The notes beneath the pieces were generated by a model. That model did not search any database, was not told the origin of the DNA, and saw only the letters and a list, made by a program, of their open reading frames with translations. This document shows positions 7,781 through 15,657 of a stretch of 35,916 nt of DNA, in pieces; position 1 is the stretch's first letter, and the number at the start of each line of letters is the position of its first letter. This DNA is from an uncultured Clostridium sp. Lineage in GTDB: Bacteria; Bacillota; Clostridia; TANB77; CAG-508. Where the stretch lies: NCBI GenBank assembly GCA_930990555.1, contig CAKNPW010000019.1, positions 1 through 35,916 of the forward strand, given 5' to 3'. Made by a program: the position numbers and the translations under genes.

Positions 7781-7807
7781 TTTCAAAATATCGCAGATAT
7801 TTTGAAA
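7781..7807 (-). other. 12-bp hairpin after rplN
   Basis: Perfect inverted repeat TTTCAAAATATC / GATATTTTGAAA with a 3-nt loop, starting 8 nt after the rplN stop. There is no U-tract. Together with the hairpin at 7740-7762 it forms another pair of adjacent stems in this operon. Confidence 0.65.
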
Positions 7808-7815
7808 TTAACAAC

Positions 7816-8184
7816 TTAAAGAACTTCTGGAGCTAATGATAAAATTTTCATGTAATTTTTATCTCTTAATTCTCTTGCAACAGGTCCAAATATACGTGTT
7901 CCTCTTGGATTTCCATCTTCTTTAATAAGTACTGCTGCATTTTCATCAAATCTTACATATGATCCGTCTGCTCTTTTTGTAGGTTTCTTTGTTCTTACAA
8001 CTACTGCTTTAACAACATCACCTTTTTTTACTTGTCCCCCTGGTATTGCTGTCTTTACAGAAGCTACTATAACATCACCTATTTTAGCATATTTTCTATA
8101 TGAACCACCTAAACATCTAATACACATAATTTCTCTTGCACCAGTGTTATCAGCAACTTTTAATATAGTTTGTTGTTGTACCAT
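7816..8184 (-). CDS. rplN: 50S ribosomal protein L14
   Basis: A 122-residue L14 (uL14), which forms the inter-subunit bridge B8 and binds 23S rRNA near L19. The sequence [20 protein letters not shown] and the [19 protein letters not shown] signature are typical. It is full length and 34 nt after rpsQ. The 217-nt spacer downstream, before rplX, is unusual for this operon and holds two strong hairpins. Confidence 0.98.
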   Translation of the reverse strand: MVQQQTILKVADNTGAREIMCIRCLGGSYRKYAKIGDVIVASVKTAIPGGQVKKGDVVKAVVVRTKKPTKRADGSYVRFDENAAVLIKEDGNPRGTRIFGPVARELRDKNYMKILSLAPEVL

Positions 8185-8218
8185 GTTAATTAGTACCTCC
8201 TTTTCCTTCTATAATAAG

Positions 8219-8482
8219 TTATTTTATAACTGCTTTTTCAATAACTTCAACTAATCTCCATCTTTTATCTTTAGAAAGTGGTCTAGTTTCCATTACTCTT
8301 ACTCTATCTCCAATTTGACATTCGTTATTTTCGTCATGAGCTTTTAATTTATATGTTTTCTTAACGAATTTTCCATATTTTTTATGTTTTTCACTAGTTT
8401 CAACTGCAACAACGATTGTTTTATCCATTTTATTAGATACAACTGTTCCAACTAAAACTTTACGAAGATTTCTTTCTTCCAT
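8219..8482 (-). CDS. rpsQ: 30S ribosomal protein S17
   Basis: An 87-residue OB-fold protein S17 (uS17), a primary 16S rRNA binder. It contains [19 protein letters not shown] and the family signature region [20 protein letters not shown]. The ribosome binding site AAGGAG stands about 6 nt before the ATG. It follows rpmC by 15 nt, within the rplP-rpmC-rpsQ cluster typical of the S10 operon. Confidence 0.98.
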   Translation of the reverse strand: MEERNLRKVLVGTVVSNKMDKTIVVAVETSEKHKKYGKFVKKTYKLKAHDENNECQIGDRVRVMETRPLSKDKRWRLVEVIEKAVIK

Positions 8483-8497
8483 TAGAACTTCTCCTTT

Positions 8498-8704
8498 CTA
8501 AGCATTTTTGCTTTCAGCTATTTTTCTTTCTGTTAAAACTGTATTTATTCTTGCTATGTCTTTTCTTACTTCTTTTATTCTCATTGGATTATCTAATCCA
8601 TGTGTAGCTAAACTAAATCTTAATTTGAATAATTCTGTTTTTAATTCAGATAATTCTTTTTCTAGTTCTGGTGAAGACATTTCCTTAATTTTACTAATCT
8701 TCAT
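8498..8704 (-). CDS. rpmC: 50S ribosomal protein L29
   Basis: A 68-residue helical hairpin protein L29 (uL29), located at the polypeptide exit tunnel, where it helps dock trigger factor and SRP. It starts [18 protein letters not shown] and contains [16 protein letters not shown] and [13 protein letters not shown]. The ATG at 8702-8704 is preferred to a GTG three codons upstream, because AAGGTGG would touch that GTG but sits at a normal distance from the ATG. The gene overlaps the end of rplP by 11 nt, implying coupled translation. Confidence 0.95.
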   Translation of the reverse strand: MKISKIKEMSSPELEKELSELKTELFKLRFSLATHGLDNPMRIKEVRKDIARINTVLTERKIAESKNA

Positions 8705-9137
8705 TGCTATCACCCACCTTATCTTCAGATTCTCTTGCTACGAATTTACATTTTACTGATAATTTATTCATAGCTAGTCTTAAAGCTTCTCTTGCTGTTG
8801 CTTCAGGAACTCCAGCTATTTCGAACATAACTCTTCCTGGTTTTACTGGAGCTACATAATATTCTACAGCACCTTTACCTTTACCACCACGAGTTCCGGC
8901 TGGTTTACTTGTAATAGGTTTGTCTGGGAATATTTTTATCCAAACTTTTCCACCTCTTTTGATATAACGTGTCATAGCAATACGTGCTGCTTCTATTTGA
9001 TTTCCTGTTATTAATCCAGCTTCTAATGTTTGAATTCCATATTCTCCGTTTGTAACTTTTGTTCCTCTTGTTGCTTTTCCTCTATTTCTACCTTTTTGTT
9101 GTTTTCTGTATTTTGTTCTTTTTGGCATTAATGGCAT
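8694..9137 (-). CDS. rplP: 50S ribosomal protein L16
   Basis: A 147-residue L16 (uL16), which organises the A-site tRNA binding region of the large subunit. It reads [20 protein letters not shown] at the start and contains [20 protein letters not shown] and [18 protein letters not shown]. Two in-frame ATGs lie three codons apart. The first, overlapping the rpsC stop in TAATG, has GGAGG at about 9 nt and is used here. The 3' end overlaps rpmC. Confidence 0.97.
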   Translation of the reverse strand: MPLMPKRTKYRKQQKGRNRGKATRGTKVTNGEYGIQTLEAGLITGNQIEAARIAMTRYIKRGGKVWIKIFPDKPITSKPAGTRGGKGKGAVEYYVAPVKPGRVMFEIAGVPEATAREALRLAMNKLSVKCKFVARESEDKVGDSNED

Positions 9138-9796
9138 TATTGCTCTCCTCCTTCCACGTTTTTCTTAGTTGGAAGAACTTCTCCTTTATAAATCCAAACT
9201 TTTACACCAACTTTTCCATATGTTGTATCTGCTTCTGCAAATCCATAGTCAATGTCAGCTCTTAAAGTTTGAAGTGGTATAGTACCATCTTTGTAGAACT
9301 CTGTTCTAGCCATATCGGCTCCACCTAATCTTCCAGAGCATGCTGTTTTAATTCCTTGAGCTCCTGCTCTCATTGTTTTTTGCATACATTGTTTCATAGC
9401 TCTTCTGAATGAAATTCTTCTCTCTAATTGTCCTGCAATATTTTCTGCAACTAATTGCGCATCTAAATCTACATTTTTAACTTCAACTATATTTAAGTTT
9501 ACAGTTTTTCCTATCATTTTTTGTAATTCTTCTTTTAATGTTTCAACTAAATTTCCACCTTTACCAATAACTAAACCTGGTTTAGCTGTGTAAACGCTTA
9601 CTTTAACAAATTTAGCTGTTCTTTCTATTTCAATTTTAGAAATTCCACTTGCATATAATTTTTTCTTTAATACTTTACGAATATTGTAATCTTCTACAAG
9701 GTAATCGCCAAAGTTTTTAGAATCAGCATACCATTTTGAATCCCAGTTTTTGATTACTCCAACTCTTACACCATGTGGATTAACTTTTTGTCCCAT
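9137..9796 (-). CDS. rpsC: 30S ribosomal protein S3
   Basis: A 219-residue S3 (uS3), part of the mRNA entry tunnel helicase with S4 and S5. It begins [20 protein letters not shown], has a KH domain with [18 protein letters not shown] and a C-terminal domain with [20 protein letters not shown]. The ATG at 9794-9796 is chosen over one 10 codons earlier because GGAGGAATTT lies between them and MGQKVNP is the universal S3 start. The upstream ATG would lie inside rplV. Confidence 0.98.
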   Translation of the reverse strand: MGQKVNPHGVRVGVIKNWDSKWYADSKNFGDYLVEDYNIRKVLKKKLYASGISKIEIERTAKFVKVSVYTAKPGLVIGKGGNLVETLKEELQKMIGKTVNLNIVEVKNVDLDAQLVAENIAGQLERRISFRRAMKQCMQKTMRAGAQGIKTACSGRLGGADMARTEFYKDGTIPLQTLRADIDYGFAEADTTYGKVGVKVWIYKGEVLPTKKNVEGGEQ

Positions 9797-9815
9797 TTCT
9801 AAAATTCCTCCTCTC

Positions 9816-10175
9816 TTAATCTTCACATTCTCTTAATACTATTGTTATATGTGTTGTTCTTTTTCTAATTCTTACTGCTGAACCTTTTGCAGCTGGTCTA
9901 ATTCTTTTTAGAGTTGGACCTTGGTTAGCATATATTTCAGATATATATAATTTTTCATGACTCATATCATGATTATTCTCTGCATTTGCAATTGCTGATT
10001 TTAATAACTTTTCTAGTATTGGTGATGATGCTTTAGATGTAAATTTCATTATAGCTAATGCTTCATCAACTTTTTTACCTCTTACTAAATCTGCAACTAT
10101 TTTTACTTTTCTAGCTGATATTCTAGCAAATTTTAATTGTGCTCTTGCTTCATTAATTGTTGCTTGCTCTTGCAT
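9816..10175 (-). CDS. rplV: 50S ribosomal protein L22
   Basis: A 119-residue L22 (uL22), whose beta hairpin lines the exit tunnel; changes in that loop confer macrolide resistance in other bacteria. Conserved parts are [23 protein letters not shown] and the hairpin segment [21 protein letters not shown], in its normal length here. The gene has an AGGAGG-type site upstream and follows rpsS by 21 nt. Confidence 0.98.
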   Translation of the reverse strand: MQEQATINEARAQLKFARISARKVKIVADLVRGKKVDEALAIMKFTSKASSPILEKLLKSAIANAENNHDMSHEKLYISEIYANQGPTLKRIRPAAKGSAVRIRKRTTHITIVLRECED

Positions 10176-10196
10176 TATTTTCCCTCCTTGTTATTT

Positions 10197-10478
10197 TTAT
10201 TTCTTAACTGTAGATTTTTTATCTCCAGCGTGACCTTTAAAAGTTCTTGTAGGAGCGAATTCTCCTAATTTATGACCTATCATTTCTTCTGTTAAATAAA
10301 CAGGTACATGTTTTCTACCATCATGAACTGCTATTGTATGTCCAACCATTTGAGGATATATTGTAGAAGCTCTTGACCATGTTTTTAATACTTCTTTTTT
10401 TCCTGTTTCATTCATTTCTTCTATTCTCTTTAGAAGTTTTTCTTGTACATAAGGTTTCTTTTTGCTTGATCTTGACAT
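10197..10478 (-). CDS. rpsS: 30S ribosomal protein S19
   Basis: A 93-residue S19 (uS19) in the 30S head, forming bridges with the central protuberance and contacting A-site tRNA. It starts [20 protein letters not shown] and has [20 protein letters not shown] and [15 protein letters not shown], the family signature. It is full length, 23 nt after rplB, and follows the canonical order. Confidence 0.98.
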   Translation of the reverse strand: MSRSSKKKPYVQEKLLKRIEEMNETGKKEVLKTWSRASTIYPQMVGHTIAVHDGRKHVPVYLTEEMIGHKLGEFAPTRTFKGHAGDKKSTVKK

Positions 10479-10501
10479 TTATTTATTTCCCTCCTTTAAG
10501 A

Positions 10502-11329
10502 CTATTTTCTTCTCTTAACTATGAATTTATTTGATAATTTCTTTTTATTTCTTGTCTTGTATCCAAGTGCTGGTTTACCCCAAGGTGTTAATGGTCCTGC
10601 GTGTCCTACTGGTGCTCTACCTTCACCACCACCATGTGGGTGATCTACTGGGTTCATAACAGATCCTCTAACTTGTGGTCTCCATCCCATATGTCTCTTT
10701 CTACCAGCTTTACCAATTTTAATTGTATCATGTTCAGCATTTCCAACTGTTCCAATTGTAGCTCTACATCTTGTTAAGATTAATCTCATTTCTCCTGAAG
10801 GAAGTCTTACGTGTGCATATTTACCTTCTTTTGCCATAAGTTGTGCTTCTTGACCTGCACTTCTTACTAATTTTCCACCTTGTCCTGGATTTAATTCTAT
10901 ATTGTGAATCATTGTACCTACTGGTATAGATTCGATTGGCATACAGTTACCTGGTTTGATATCTACTTTAGCTCCAGATACAACTTTATCTCCATCTTTT
11001 AATCCTAAAGGTGCTAAGATATATGCTTTTGTTCCATCTTCATATTGAATTAAAGCTATATTTGCACTTCTGTTTGGATCATATTCGATTCCTATAACTG
11101 TTGCTGTCATATCATCTTTTATACGTTTAAAATCTATTATTCTGTATTTTTGTCTATTTCCTCCACCTTGATGTCTAACAGTAATTCTTCCATATGAATT
11201 TCTTCCTGCTTTTTCTTTTTTCTTTGCTAATAAAGATTTTTCTGGTGTCTTTTTTGTTATTTCATCAAATGCAGAAACAGTCATGTTTCTTCTTGATGGT
11301 GTATATGCTTTAAATCTTTTAACTGCCAT
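10502..11329 (-). CDS. rplB: 50S ribosomal protein L2
   Basis: A 275-residue L2 (uL2), essential for subunit association and the peptidyl transferase centre region. The RNA-binding OB fold includes [20 protein letters not shown]. The SH3-like domain is followed by the conserved [18 protein letters not shown] stretch with the functionally important histidine, and the C-terminus is [14 protein letters not shown]. The gene is preceded by a 124-nt spacer after rplW that holds hairpins. Confidence 0.98.
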   Translation of the reverse strand: MAVKRFKAYTPSRRNMTVSAFDEITKKTPEKSLLAKKKEKAGRNSYGRITVRHQGGGNRQKYRIIDFKRIKDDMTATVIGIEYDPNRSANIALIQYEDGTKAYILAPLGLKDGDKVVSGAKVDIKPGNCMPIESIPVGTMIHNIELNPGQGGKLVRSAGQEAQLMAKEGKYAHVRLPSGEMRLILTRCRATIGTVGNAEHDTIKIGKAGRKRHMGWRPQVRGSVMNPVDHPHGGGEGRAPVGHAGPLTPWGKPALGYKTRNKKKLSNKFIVKRRK

Positions 11330-11358
11330 TTTTAATTTTCCTTTCTTAATTTAATATT

Positions 11359-11418
11359 TGTAGATTTTTTCCTGCTCTACATGCAGATATTCTTTATTAT
11401 CCTGGTGTTTTCCAGATA
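11359..11418 (-). other. Two short hairpins in rplW-rplB spacer
   Basis: In minus-strand order: TATCTGG pairs with CCAGGATA (7 bp with one bulge, 11398-11418), then TGTAGA pairs with TCTACA (6 bp, 11359-11381). These are weaker than the other spacer hairpins and shown because the pairing of two adjacent stems recurs in this operon. Confidence 0.4.
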
Positions 11419-11453
11419 GTTTTCTTTTGGTTGTAATCTATATAGTTACAAAA

Positions 11454-11801
11454 TTATGCTCCCATAAATTCATCAATTGAATCTTTATATTTCTTAGAAA
11501 CTTTTGCTTGTTTTCCACCTTTTGCTAAATATGTTTTTTGTTCTGGATTTGTATCGATTGTAACAATAGCTTTTTTCCAGTCAGATGTTTTTCCAACATA
11601 TCTTCCCATTCTTTTTTGTTTTCCGCTTACATTCATAGTATTAACTTTTAATACTTTAACTTCGAAAAGTTTTTCAACAGCATTTTTAATATCTATTTTT
11701 GTAGCTTTTGGATTTACTTCAAAGGTATACTTTCCTTCATTTAGTCCATCATTACTTTTTTCTGTAATTATTGGAGCAATTATTATTTCTTCTGGTCTCA
11801 T
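11454..11801 (-). CDS. rplW: 50S ribosomal protein L23
   Basis: A 115-residue L23 (uL23), which sits at the exit tunnel and is the docking site for trigger factor and SRP. It begins [20 protein letters not shown] and contains [20 protein letters not shown] and the [19 protein letters not shown] extension near the tunnel. Its ATG overlaps the rplD stop codon by one base (TAATG), so translation is probably coupled. The C-terminal tail of about 20 residues is slightly longer than the minimum for the family. Confidence 0.98.
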   Translation of the reverse strand: MRPEEIIIAPIITEKSNDGLNEGKYTFEVNPKATKIDIKNAVEKLFEVKVLKVNTMNVSGKQKRMGRYVGKTSDWKKAIVTIDTNPEQKTYLAKGGKQAKVSKKYKDSIDEFMGA

Positions 11802-12424
11802 TATGCGTACACCTCCTCTAATTTCTTAACAGCATCTAGAGTTACAACTAGTTTATTGTATTTTAATAAATCATAAACATTTATTGTATTTACTAATGTT
11901 GTTTTTACGTTTTTGATGTTTCTTGCTGATTTTTGAACGTTTTCATTTCTTTCTGGTAATAAGATTAGTGTTTTTCCTTCTACTTTTAAGTTTGCTAAAG
12001 TTTTAACCATAGCTTGTGTTTTTATTTCTTTCATTTCTGCTTTATCTAAAACAACTAAATTGTTTTCTAAAACTTTTGAACTTAATACTGAACGTATTGC
12101 TAATCTTCTTTCTTTTTTATTAACAGTATATTTGTATGAACGAGGTCTTGGTCCTAAAGCTATTCCACCTTTTACCCATTGTGGTGCTCTTATAGAACCT
12201 TGTCTTGCTCTACCTGTTCCTTTTTGTCTCCATGGTTTTCTACCACCACCAGATACTTCTGATCTTGTTTTTGTACTTTGTGTTCCTTGTCTTTGGTTAG
12301 CTAAGTAGTTAACTAATACACTATGTACTACTGCTTCATTTGGTTCAATTCCAAATATATTATCATTTAATTCTACATCGCTAACTTTTTTACCTTCCAT
12401 ATTATATACATCTATTTTAGGCAT
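11801..12424 (-). CDS. rplD: 50S ribosomal protein L4
   Basis: A 207-residue L4 (uL4), whose extended loop reaches the exit tunnel. The loop segment [20 protein letters not shown] is intact and shows no obvious macrolide-resistance change. In gamma-proteobacteria L4 represses its own S10 operon; whether it acts on the unusual leader found here is unknown. It follows rplC by 18 nt. Confidence 0.98.
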   Translation of the reverse strand: MPKIDVYNMEGKKVSDVELNDNIFGIEPNEAVVHSVLVNYLANQRQGTQSTKTRSEVSGGGRKPWRQKGTGRARQGSIRAPQWVKGGIALGPRPRSYKYTVNKKERRLAIRSVLSSKVLENNLVVLDKAEMKEIKTQAMVKTLANLKVEGKTLILLPERNENVQKSARNIKNVKTTLVNTINVYDLLKYNKLVVTLDAVKKLEEVYA

Positions 12425-12442
12425 TGTACTTTTCCTCCCTTC

Positions 12443-13078
12443 CTATTTACTCATTTTTACGCTTGATTTTATTTTTAGGATAGCTCCTTTTGGTCCTGGA
12501 ACGCTTCCTTTTACTAATAATACATTTTTATCCATATCAACTTTGATTATTTCTAAGTTTTGGATTGTTATTTTTTGTACACCCATGTGTCCTGGTAATT
12601 TCTTACCTTTAAATACTCTACCTGGTGTAGATGTTGATCCCATTGAACCTGGTCTTCTATGGTACATAGAACCATGTCCCATTGGTCCTCTGTGTTGTCC
12701 ATGTCTTTTGATAACACCTTGGAATCCTTTTCCTTTTGATATTCCTTGAACATCAACTTTTTCACCTTGTTCGAATGTATCGGCTTTTACTTCATCTCCA
12801 ACTTTTACATTTTGAACATCGTCTAATCTGAATTCTCTTAAATGTTTTTTTGCTTCAACATTTGCTTTTGCAAAATGTCCAGCTTGTGGTTTGTTTACTT
12901 TGTGAGATTTTACTTCTCCAAATCCTAATTGGATAGCATTGTATCCATCTGTTTCTACTGTTTTAACTTGTGCTACTACACAAGGTCCTGCTTCTATAAC
13001 TGTTACTGGAATGATCATACCTTTTTCATCAAATATTTGTGTCATTCCAACTTTCTTTCCTATTAATCCTTTTTTCAT
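12443..13078 (-). CDS. rplC: 50S ribosomal protein L3
   Basis: A 211-residue L3 (uL3), an early assembly protein whose loop reaches the peptidyl transferase centre. It begins [20 protein letters not shown] and carries [19 protein letters not shown] and [14 protein letters not shown]. The ribosome binding site AGGAGG abuts the 3' arm of a hairpin (13092-13109) that belongs to a two-hairpin element, so access to the start region may depend on RNA folding. Confidence 0.98.
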   Translation of the reverse strand: MKKGLIGKKVGMTQIFDEKGMIIPVTVIEAGPCVVAQVKTVETDGYNAIQLGFGEVKSHKVNKPQAGHFAKANVEAKKHLREFRLDDVQNVKVGDEVKADTFEQGEKVDVQGISKGKGFQGVIKRHGQHRGPMGHGSMYHRRPGSMGSTSTPGRVFKGKKLPGHMGVQKITIQNLEIIKVDMDKNVLLVKGSVPGPKGAILKIKSSVKMSK

Positions 13079-13091
13079 TTTTCTTTCCTCC

Positions 13092-13147
13092 TATACGTTT
13101 CACCGTATAAGTTATTCGTAGCTCGCTACGCTTCGCACGACTAACTT
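13092..13147 (-). other. Two-hairpin element upstream of rplC
   Basis: In minus-strand order: outer stem AAGTTA / TAACTT, a G-A mismatch, inner stem TCGT / ACGA around a 17-nt loop (13109-13147), then a 6-bp hairpin TATACG / CGTATA (13092-13109) that ends against the rplC Shine-Dalgarno AGGAGG. The copy before rpsJ has CTGT / ACAG in the inner stem, two compensatory pair changes. The loop also contains CGTAGC, which can pair with GCTACG as an alternative fold. Confidence 0.75.
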
Positions 13148-13199
13148 AACTATTGGCTAATTACATTTATTTAGTAACTAGCTTGGCTTCGTTATTTTT

Positions 13200-13529
13200 T
13201 TATAATTTTATTTCTATATCAACACCTGCTGGTAATTCTAACTTCATTAAGTTATCAACAGTTTTTTGTGTTGGATAAAGAATATCGATAACTCTCTTAT
13301 GTGTTCTCATTTCAAATTGTTCTCTTGAATCTTTATATTTGTGTGGAGAACGTAAGATTGTTACAACTTCTTTTTGTGTTGGAAGTGGAATTGGTCCTGA
13401 AACTTTTGCTCCTGTTTTTTTAGCAGTATCTACTATCTTTTCAGCAGACTGATCTAAAATAACATGATCATAAGCTTTTAACCTTATTCTTATTTTTTCG
13501 CTTCCTACCATTTGATTTGTTGTTGCCAT
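13200..13529 (-). CDS. rpsJ: 30S ribosomal protein S10
   Basis: A 109-residue S10 (uS10), a 30S head protein that also serves as NusE in transcription antitermination. It contains [20 protein letters not shown] and the conserved [29 protein letters not shown] region. The N-terminus is about seven residues longer than typical, but the ATG is supported by AAGGAGGG upstream. This is the first gene of the cluster, preceded by a long structured leader. Confidence 0.98.
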   Translation of the reverse strand: MATTNQMVGSEKIRIRLKAYDHVILDQSAEKIVDTAKKTGAKVSGPIPLPTQKEVVTILRSPHKYKDSREQFEMRTHKRVIDILYPTQKTVDNLMKLELPAGVDIEIKL

Positions 13530-13605
13530 AGTATAATTTCCCTCCTTAAAATATTTAAATGTACCTAGACAAGTTTAAACGCACCCTGGTGTTTTGTAAA
13601 ACTCC

Positions 13606-13640
13606 AATATAAAAACCCAAGTTGGCATGATTATCTTGGG
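13606..13640 (-). terminator. Terminator-like attenuator stem in S10 leader
   Basis: On the minus strand CCCAAG pairs with CTTGGG across a 13-nt loop and is followed by TTTTTATATT. The stem is short for a terminator, but the U-run is in the right place, about 77 nt upstream of rpsJ. Because the downstream operon must be expressed, it would act as a conditional or partial terminator. Confidence 0.45.
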
Positions 13641-13692
13641 ATAAGTGCATTATGTATTTTGTAGCTCGTGCTTAATGCTTATACAGTTCCCC

Positions 13693-13713
13693 TTATGCAA
13701 TTTTGCTGCATAA
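13693..13713 (-). other. Third small hairpin in S10 leader
   Basis: Inverted repeat TTATGCA / TGCATAA with a 7-nt loop, preceded on the transcribed strand by a degenerate arm ending in ACAACTT. It looks like a decayed second copy of the two-hairpin element at 13752-13809: the small hairpin is kept and the larger one no longer pairs. Confidence 0.5.
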
Positions 13714-13751
13714 GTTGTCTTTAATTCGCTTCAAGTTTGCTACTGTATCCA

Positions 13752-13809
13752 TTATACAGCTTCGCTGTATAAGTTATCTGTAGCTCACTTCGTTTTGCAC
13801 AGCTAACTT
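13752..13809 (-). other. Two-hairpin element in S10 leader
   Basis: In minus-strand order: outer stem AAGTTA / TAACTT, a G-A mismatch, inner stem CTGT / ACAG around a 17-nt loop (13771-13809), then a perfect 9-bp hairpin TTATACAGC / GCTGTATAA with a GAA loop (13752-13772); the two share two bases. The 3' arm of the small hairpin can instead pair with ATACAG a few bases downstream (13743-13748), a possible alternative fold. Confidence 0.75.
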
Positions 13810-13824
13810 AACTTACCGCCCGGT

Positions 13825-13845
13825 CTAAGCCAAGACATACTCCAT
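13825..13845 (-). CDS. Possible seven-codon leader ORF (MEYVLA)
   Basis: Within the S10 leader a GGAGGG motif (13853-13858) stands 7 nt ahead of an ATG that opens MEYVLA followed by TAG. The spacing and strength of the site are as good as those of the real genes here. A leader peptide could sense ribosome behaviour and affect the downstream hairpins. So short an ORF may equally be chance. Confidence 0.3.
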   Translation of the reverse strand: MEYVLA

Positions 13846-13919
13846 AGAAGTTCCCTCCAAACTTACGCATTGTAAGCTTGTAGCCACATTCTACTTCATC
13901 GCTAATCTCATGCTCAATA

Positions 13920-13948
13920 ATTATACAACGCTCACACCCACAAGTCAA
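13920..13948 (-). promoter_or_regulatory. Sigma-A promoter of the S10 operon
   Basis: TTGACT (13943-13948), 17 bases, TATAAT (13920-13925) on the minus strand, a near-perfect consensus. Transcription would start near 13913 and give a leader of about 385 nt before rpsJ. It lies after the ldh terminator, so the ribosomal cluster has its own promoter. Confidence 0.88.
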
Positions 13949-13985
13949 TAGGTTTTTGAAATATTTTTGTAATTTTTTAATTTAA

Positions 13986-14027
13986 TAAAAATAGGTATAA
14001 GATTTTTTAATCTCATACCTATTTTTA
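13986..14027 (-). terminator. Terminator of ldh
   Basis: A long hairpin on the minus strand, with AAAAATAGGTATGAGATT pairing with its near-complement through one G-U wobble, begins 6 nt after the ldh stop and ends in a run of U. It separates ldh from the S10 promoter. Confidence 0.85.
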
Positions 14028-14032
14028 TTGTA

Positions 14033-14986
14033 TTATCCTTTTATAACTTTATCTATTTCATCCTTCATAGACATTAATGTTGCACAGCTCTTATCGAATT
14101 TTTCTTTTTCATCACCTTCTAATGGTAATTCTAATACTTCTCTTGCACCTTTTCTATTTATAATTGTTGGAACACCAATATATAGTCCTTCATGACCATA
14201 TTCACCTTTTAAATATGTTGATACTGTCATTATTTCGTTTTGGTCATTTAATATAGCTTTTATTATTTTTGTTAGACCTAAACCAATTCCATAATATGTT
14301 GCTTTCTTTCTATTTATAATTTCATAAGCTGCTTGTTGTACTTCTGTGTATATTTTCTCTAAATCTGACATTGGATGTTTATTATCTTTCATTATTTCTG
14401 TCATTTTTTTGCATCCTACATTAGCATGGTTCCATGGAACAAATGATGAGTCACCATGTTCTCCCATTATATATGCATGTACATTTTTACTAGAAACTTT
14501 TAAATATTTTCCTATTAAATATCTTAATCTAGCTGTATCTAAAACTGTTCCTGAACCAATAACTTTTGAACTATCAAATCCAGATACTTCTCTTACTACA
14601 TATGTCATTAAATCTACTGGATTACTTGCAATTAAAAATATACCTTTAAACCCACTAGCGACTACGCTTTCTGTAATTTCTTTCATTATTTTAGCATTTG
14701 CAGAAGCTAAATCTAATCTTGTTTGTCCTGGTTTTTGGCTTAATCCAGCTGTTATTACTACAATGTTAGCATCTTTACATTCATCATAATCTCCAGCTTT
14801 AATAATCATGTCATTTGGAGCACAAGGCATACCATGTGCTAAGTCCATTGCTTCTCCTTCAGCTTTATCCTTTAACACGTCAATTAATACTAATTCATTA
14901 ATTCCTCCTTGATTTAATAAAGAATAAGCCATACTCATTCCAACGAAACCTGTTCCTACTAATACAATTTTTCTTTTATCAATCAT
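14033..14986 (-). CDS. ldh: L-lactate dehydrogenase
   Basis: A 317-residue NAD-dependent enzyme that reduces pyruvate to L-lactate in fermentation. The Rossmann motif GTGFVG is near residue 11. The substrate loop QKPGQTR carries Q84, the position that is glutamine in lactate and arginine in malate dehydrogenases, and R90. D150 and R153 follow, and the catalytic H177 is in GEHGDSS. The gene has its own promoter (15028-15057) and its own terminator. It takes the place upstream of rpsJ where many Firmicutes have the str operon (fusA-tuf), which is absent from this window. Confidence 0.96.
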   Translation of the reverse strand: MIDKRKIVLVGTGFVGMSMAYSLLNQGGINELVLIDVLKDKAEGEAMDLAHGMPCAPNDMIIKAGDYDECKDANIVVITAGLSQKPGQTRLDLASANAKIMKEITESVVASGFKGIFLIASNPVDLMTYVVREVSGFDSSKVIGSGTVLDTARLRYLIGKYLKVSSKNVHAYIMGEHGDSSFVPWNHANVGCKKMTEIMKDNKHPMSDLEKIYTEVQQAAYEIINRKKATYYGIGLGLTKIIKAILNDQNEIMTVSTYLKGEYGHEGLYIGVPTIINRKGAREVLELPLEGDEKEKFDKSCATLMSMKDEIDKVIKG

Positions 14987-15027
14987 ATTAAAAACTTCCT
15001 TTCTCTTTTTTATTTTTCCAGTCTAAT

Positions 15028-15057
15028 ATTATACACTTAATACTAAGTATCTGTCAA
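15028..15057 (-). promoter_or_regulatory. Sigma-A promoter of ldh
   Basis: TTGACA (15052-15057), 18 bases, TATAAT (15028-15033) on the minus strand, about 42 nt upstream of the ATG. An inverted repeat ACTTA-4-TAAGT (15035-15048) lies in the spacer and could be an operator. It does not match the Rex consensus TTGTTAANNNNTTAACAA. Confidence 0.8.
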
Positions 15058-15078
15058 ATTTTAATTTTTATTACAATT

Positions 15079-15627
15079 TTAACTTATTGCATCAACAATT
15101 GCTTTTATTATAATATTGTTTTCATATAAATTATGTAGCCATCTGTTAGTTGCAGGAATTTTATATATAATAAAACATATTAATGCAAGAACCGCAATTA
15201 CACTTACTATTGCAACTACTTTTCTAATAAAAGCTTGTAATCTTAGTTTTCGTAACTCTTTATTATATTCTTTTTTAAATTGTTTATTTATAGCTTTATT
15301 TTTTTCTGCTTCTCTTTGTACATTTGTATATTGTCTTGCATATACATTGCTAATATTATTAACATAGTTTTGATGTTCTAGTTGTTTTTTTCTTTCTTCT
15401 TCTTCTTTTAATCTAGCAATCTTATTGTCATATGTTTTTCTCTTTTCTGAATTCGATAAAATTTCGTAAGCTTCGTTTAAACTTTTTATTTTCTCTTCGG
15501 CAGCTTTTTTATTTTTTTCTTCTTGTAAATCTGGATGATATTTTTTGGCTAAAACTTTATATGCTTTATCTATTACTTCCTTAGATGCATTCTCATTAAC
15601 TTCTAATATTTCATAATAATTTTTCAT
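15079..15627 (-). CDS. Membrane-anchored J-domain protein
   Basis: A 182-residue protein. Residues 1-68 form a J domain with the HPD motif at 31-33 (KKYHPDL) and the [17 protein letters not shown] helix, which would stimulate an Hsp70 (DnaK) ATPase. A charged coiled-coil-like stretch (about 70-130) follows, then one hydrophobic segment (about 135-158). It lacks the Gly/Phe, zinc-finger and C-terminal domains of DnaJ, so it is a class C J protein, probably recruiting DnaK to the membrane. Its target is unknown. The ribosome binding site GGAGGG lies upstream, next to a perfect palindrome at 15644-15657. Confidence 0.85.
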   Translation of the reverse strand: MKNYYEILEVNENASKEVIDKAYKVLAKKYHPDLQEEKNKKAAEEKIKSLNEAYEILSNSEKRKTYDNKIARLKEEEERKKQLEHQNYVNNISNVYARQYTNVQREAEKNKAINKQFKKEYNKELRKLRLQAFIRKVVAIVSVIAVLALICFIIYKIPATNRWLHNLYENNIIIKAIVDAIS

Positions 15628-15643
15628 TATTCCCTCCGCTGGC

Positions 15644-15657
15644 TAACAATATTGTTA
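15644..15657. promoter_or_regulatory. 14-bp perfect palindrome upstream of J-domain gene
   Basis: TAACAATATTGTTA is self-complementary and lies 16 nt before the start of the J-domain gene, in the divergent region shared with the DUF4364 gene. It could be the operator of a dimeric regulator, but may be chance in so AT-rich a sequence. Confidence 0.35.

Larger units (their letters stand above)
13530..13913 (-). promoter_or_regulatory. Structured 5' leader of the S10 operon
   Basis: About 385 nt between the promoter at 13920-13948 and rpsJ contain no long gene. In transcription order it holds a small CTTAC / GTAAG hairpin near 13870, a possible seven-codon ORF (13825-13845), the two-hairpin element (13752-13809), a further hairpin TTATGCA / TGCATAA (13693-13713), a terminator-like stem with a U-run (13606-13640), a short CACC / GGTG hairpin near 13585, and the rpsJ ribosome binding site. 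Such a leader suggests attenuation or autogenous control, but which ligand or protein acts on it cannot be seen. Confidence 0.65.

Noticed and set aside
9797..9826. 10-codon N-terminal extension of rpsC
   Set aside because: The extension contains the ribosome binding site for MGQKVNP and its start lies inside rplV.
13079..13199. Intrinsic terminator between rpsJ and rplC
   Set aside because: The hairpins there are not followed by a U-run on the transcribed strand; they end against a ribosome binding site.
14346..14789. 147-codon plus-strand ORF opposite ldh
   Set aside because: Shadow of ldh, whose catalytic residues are all present on the minus strand.
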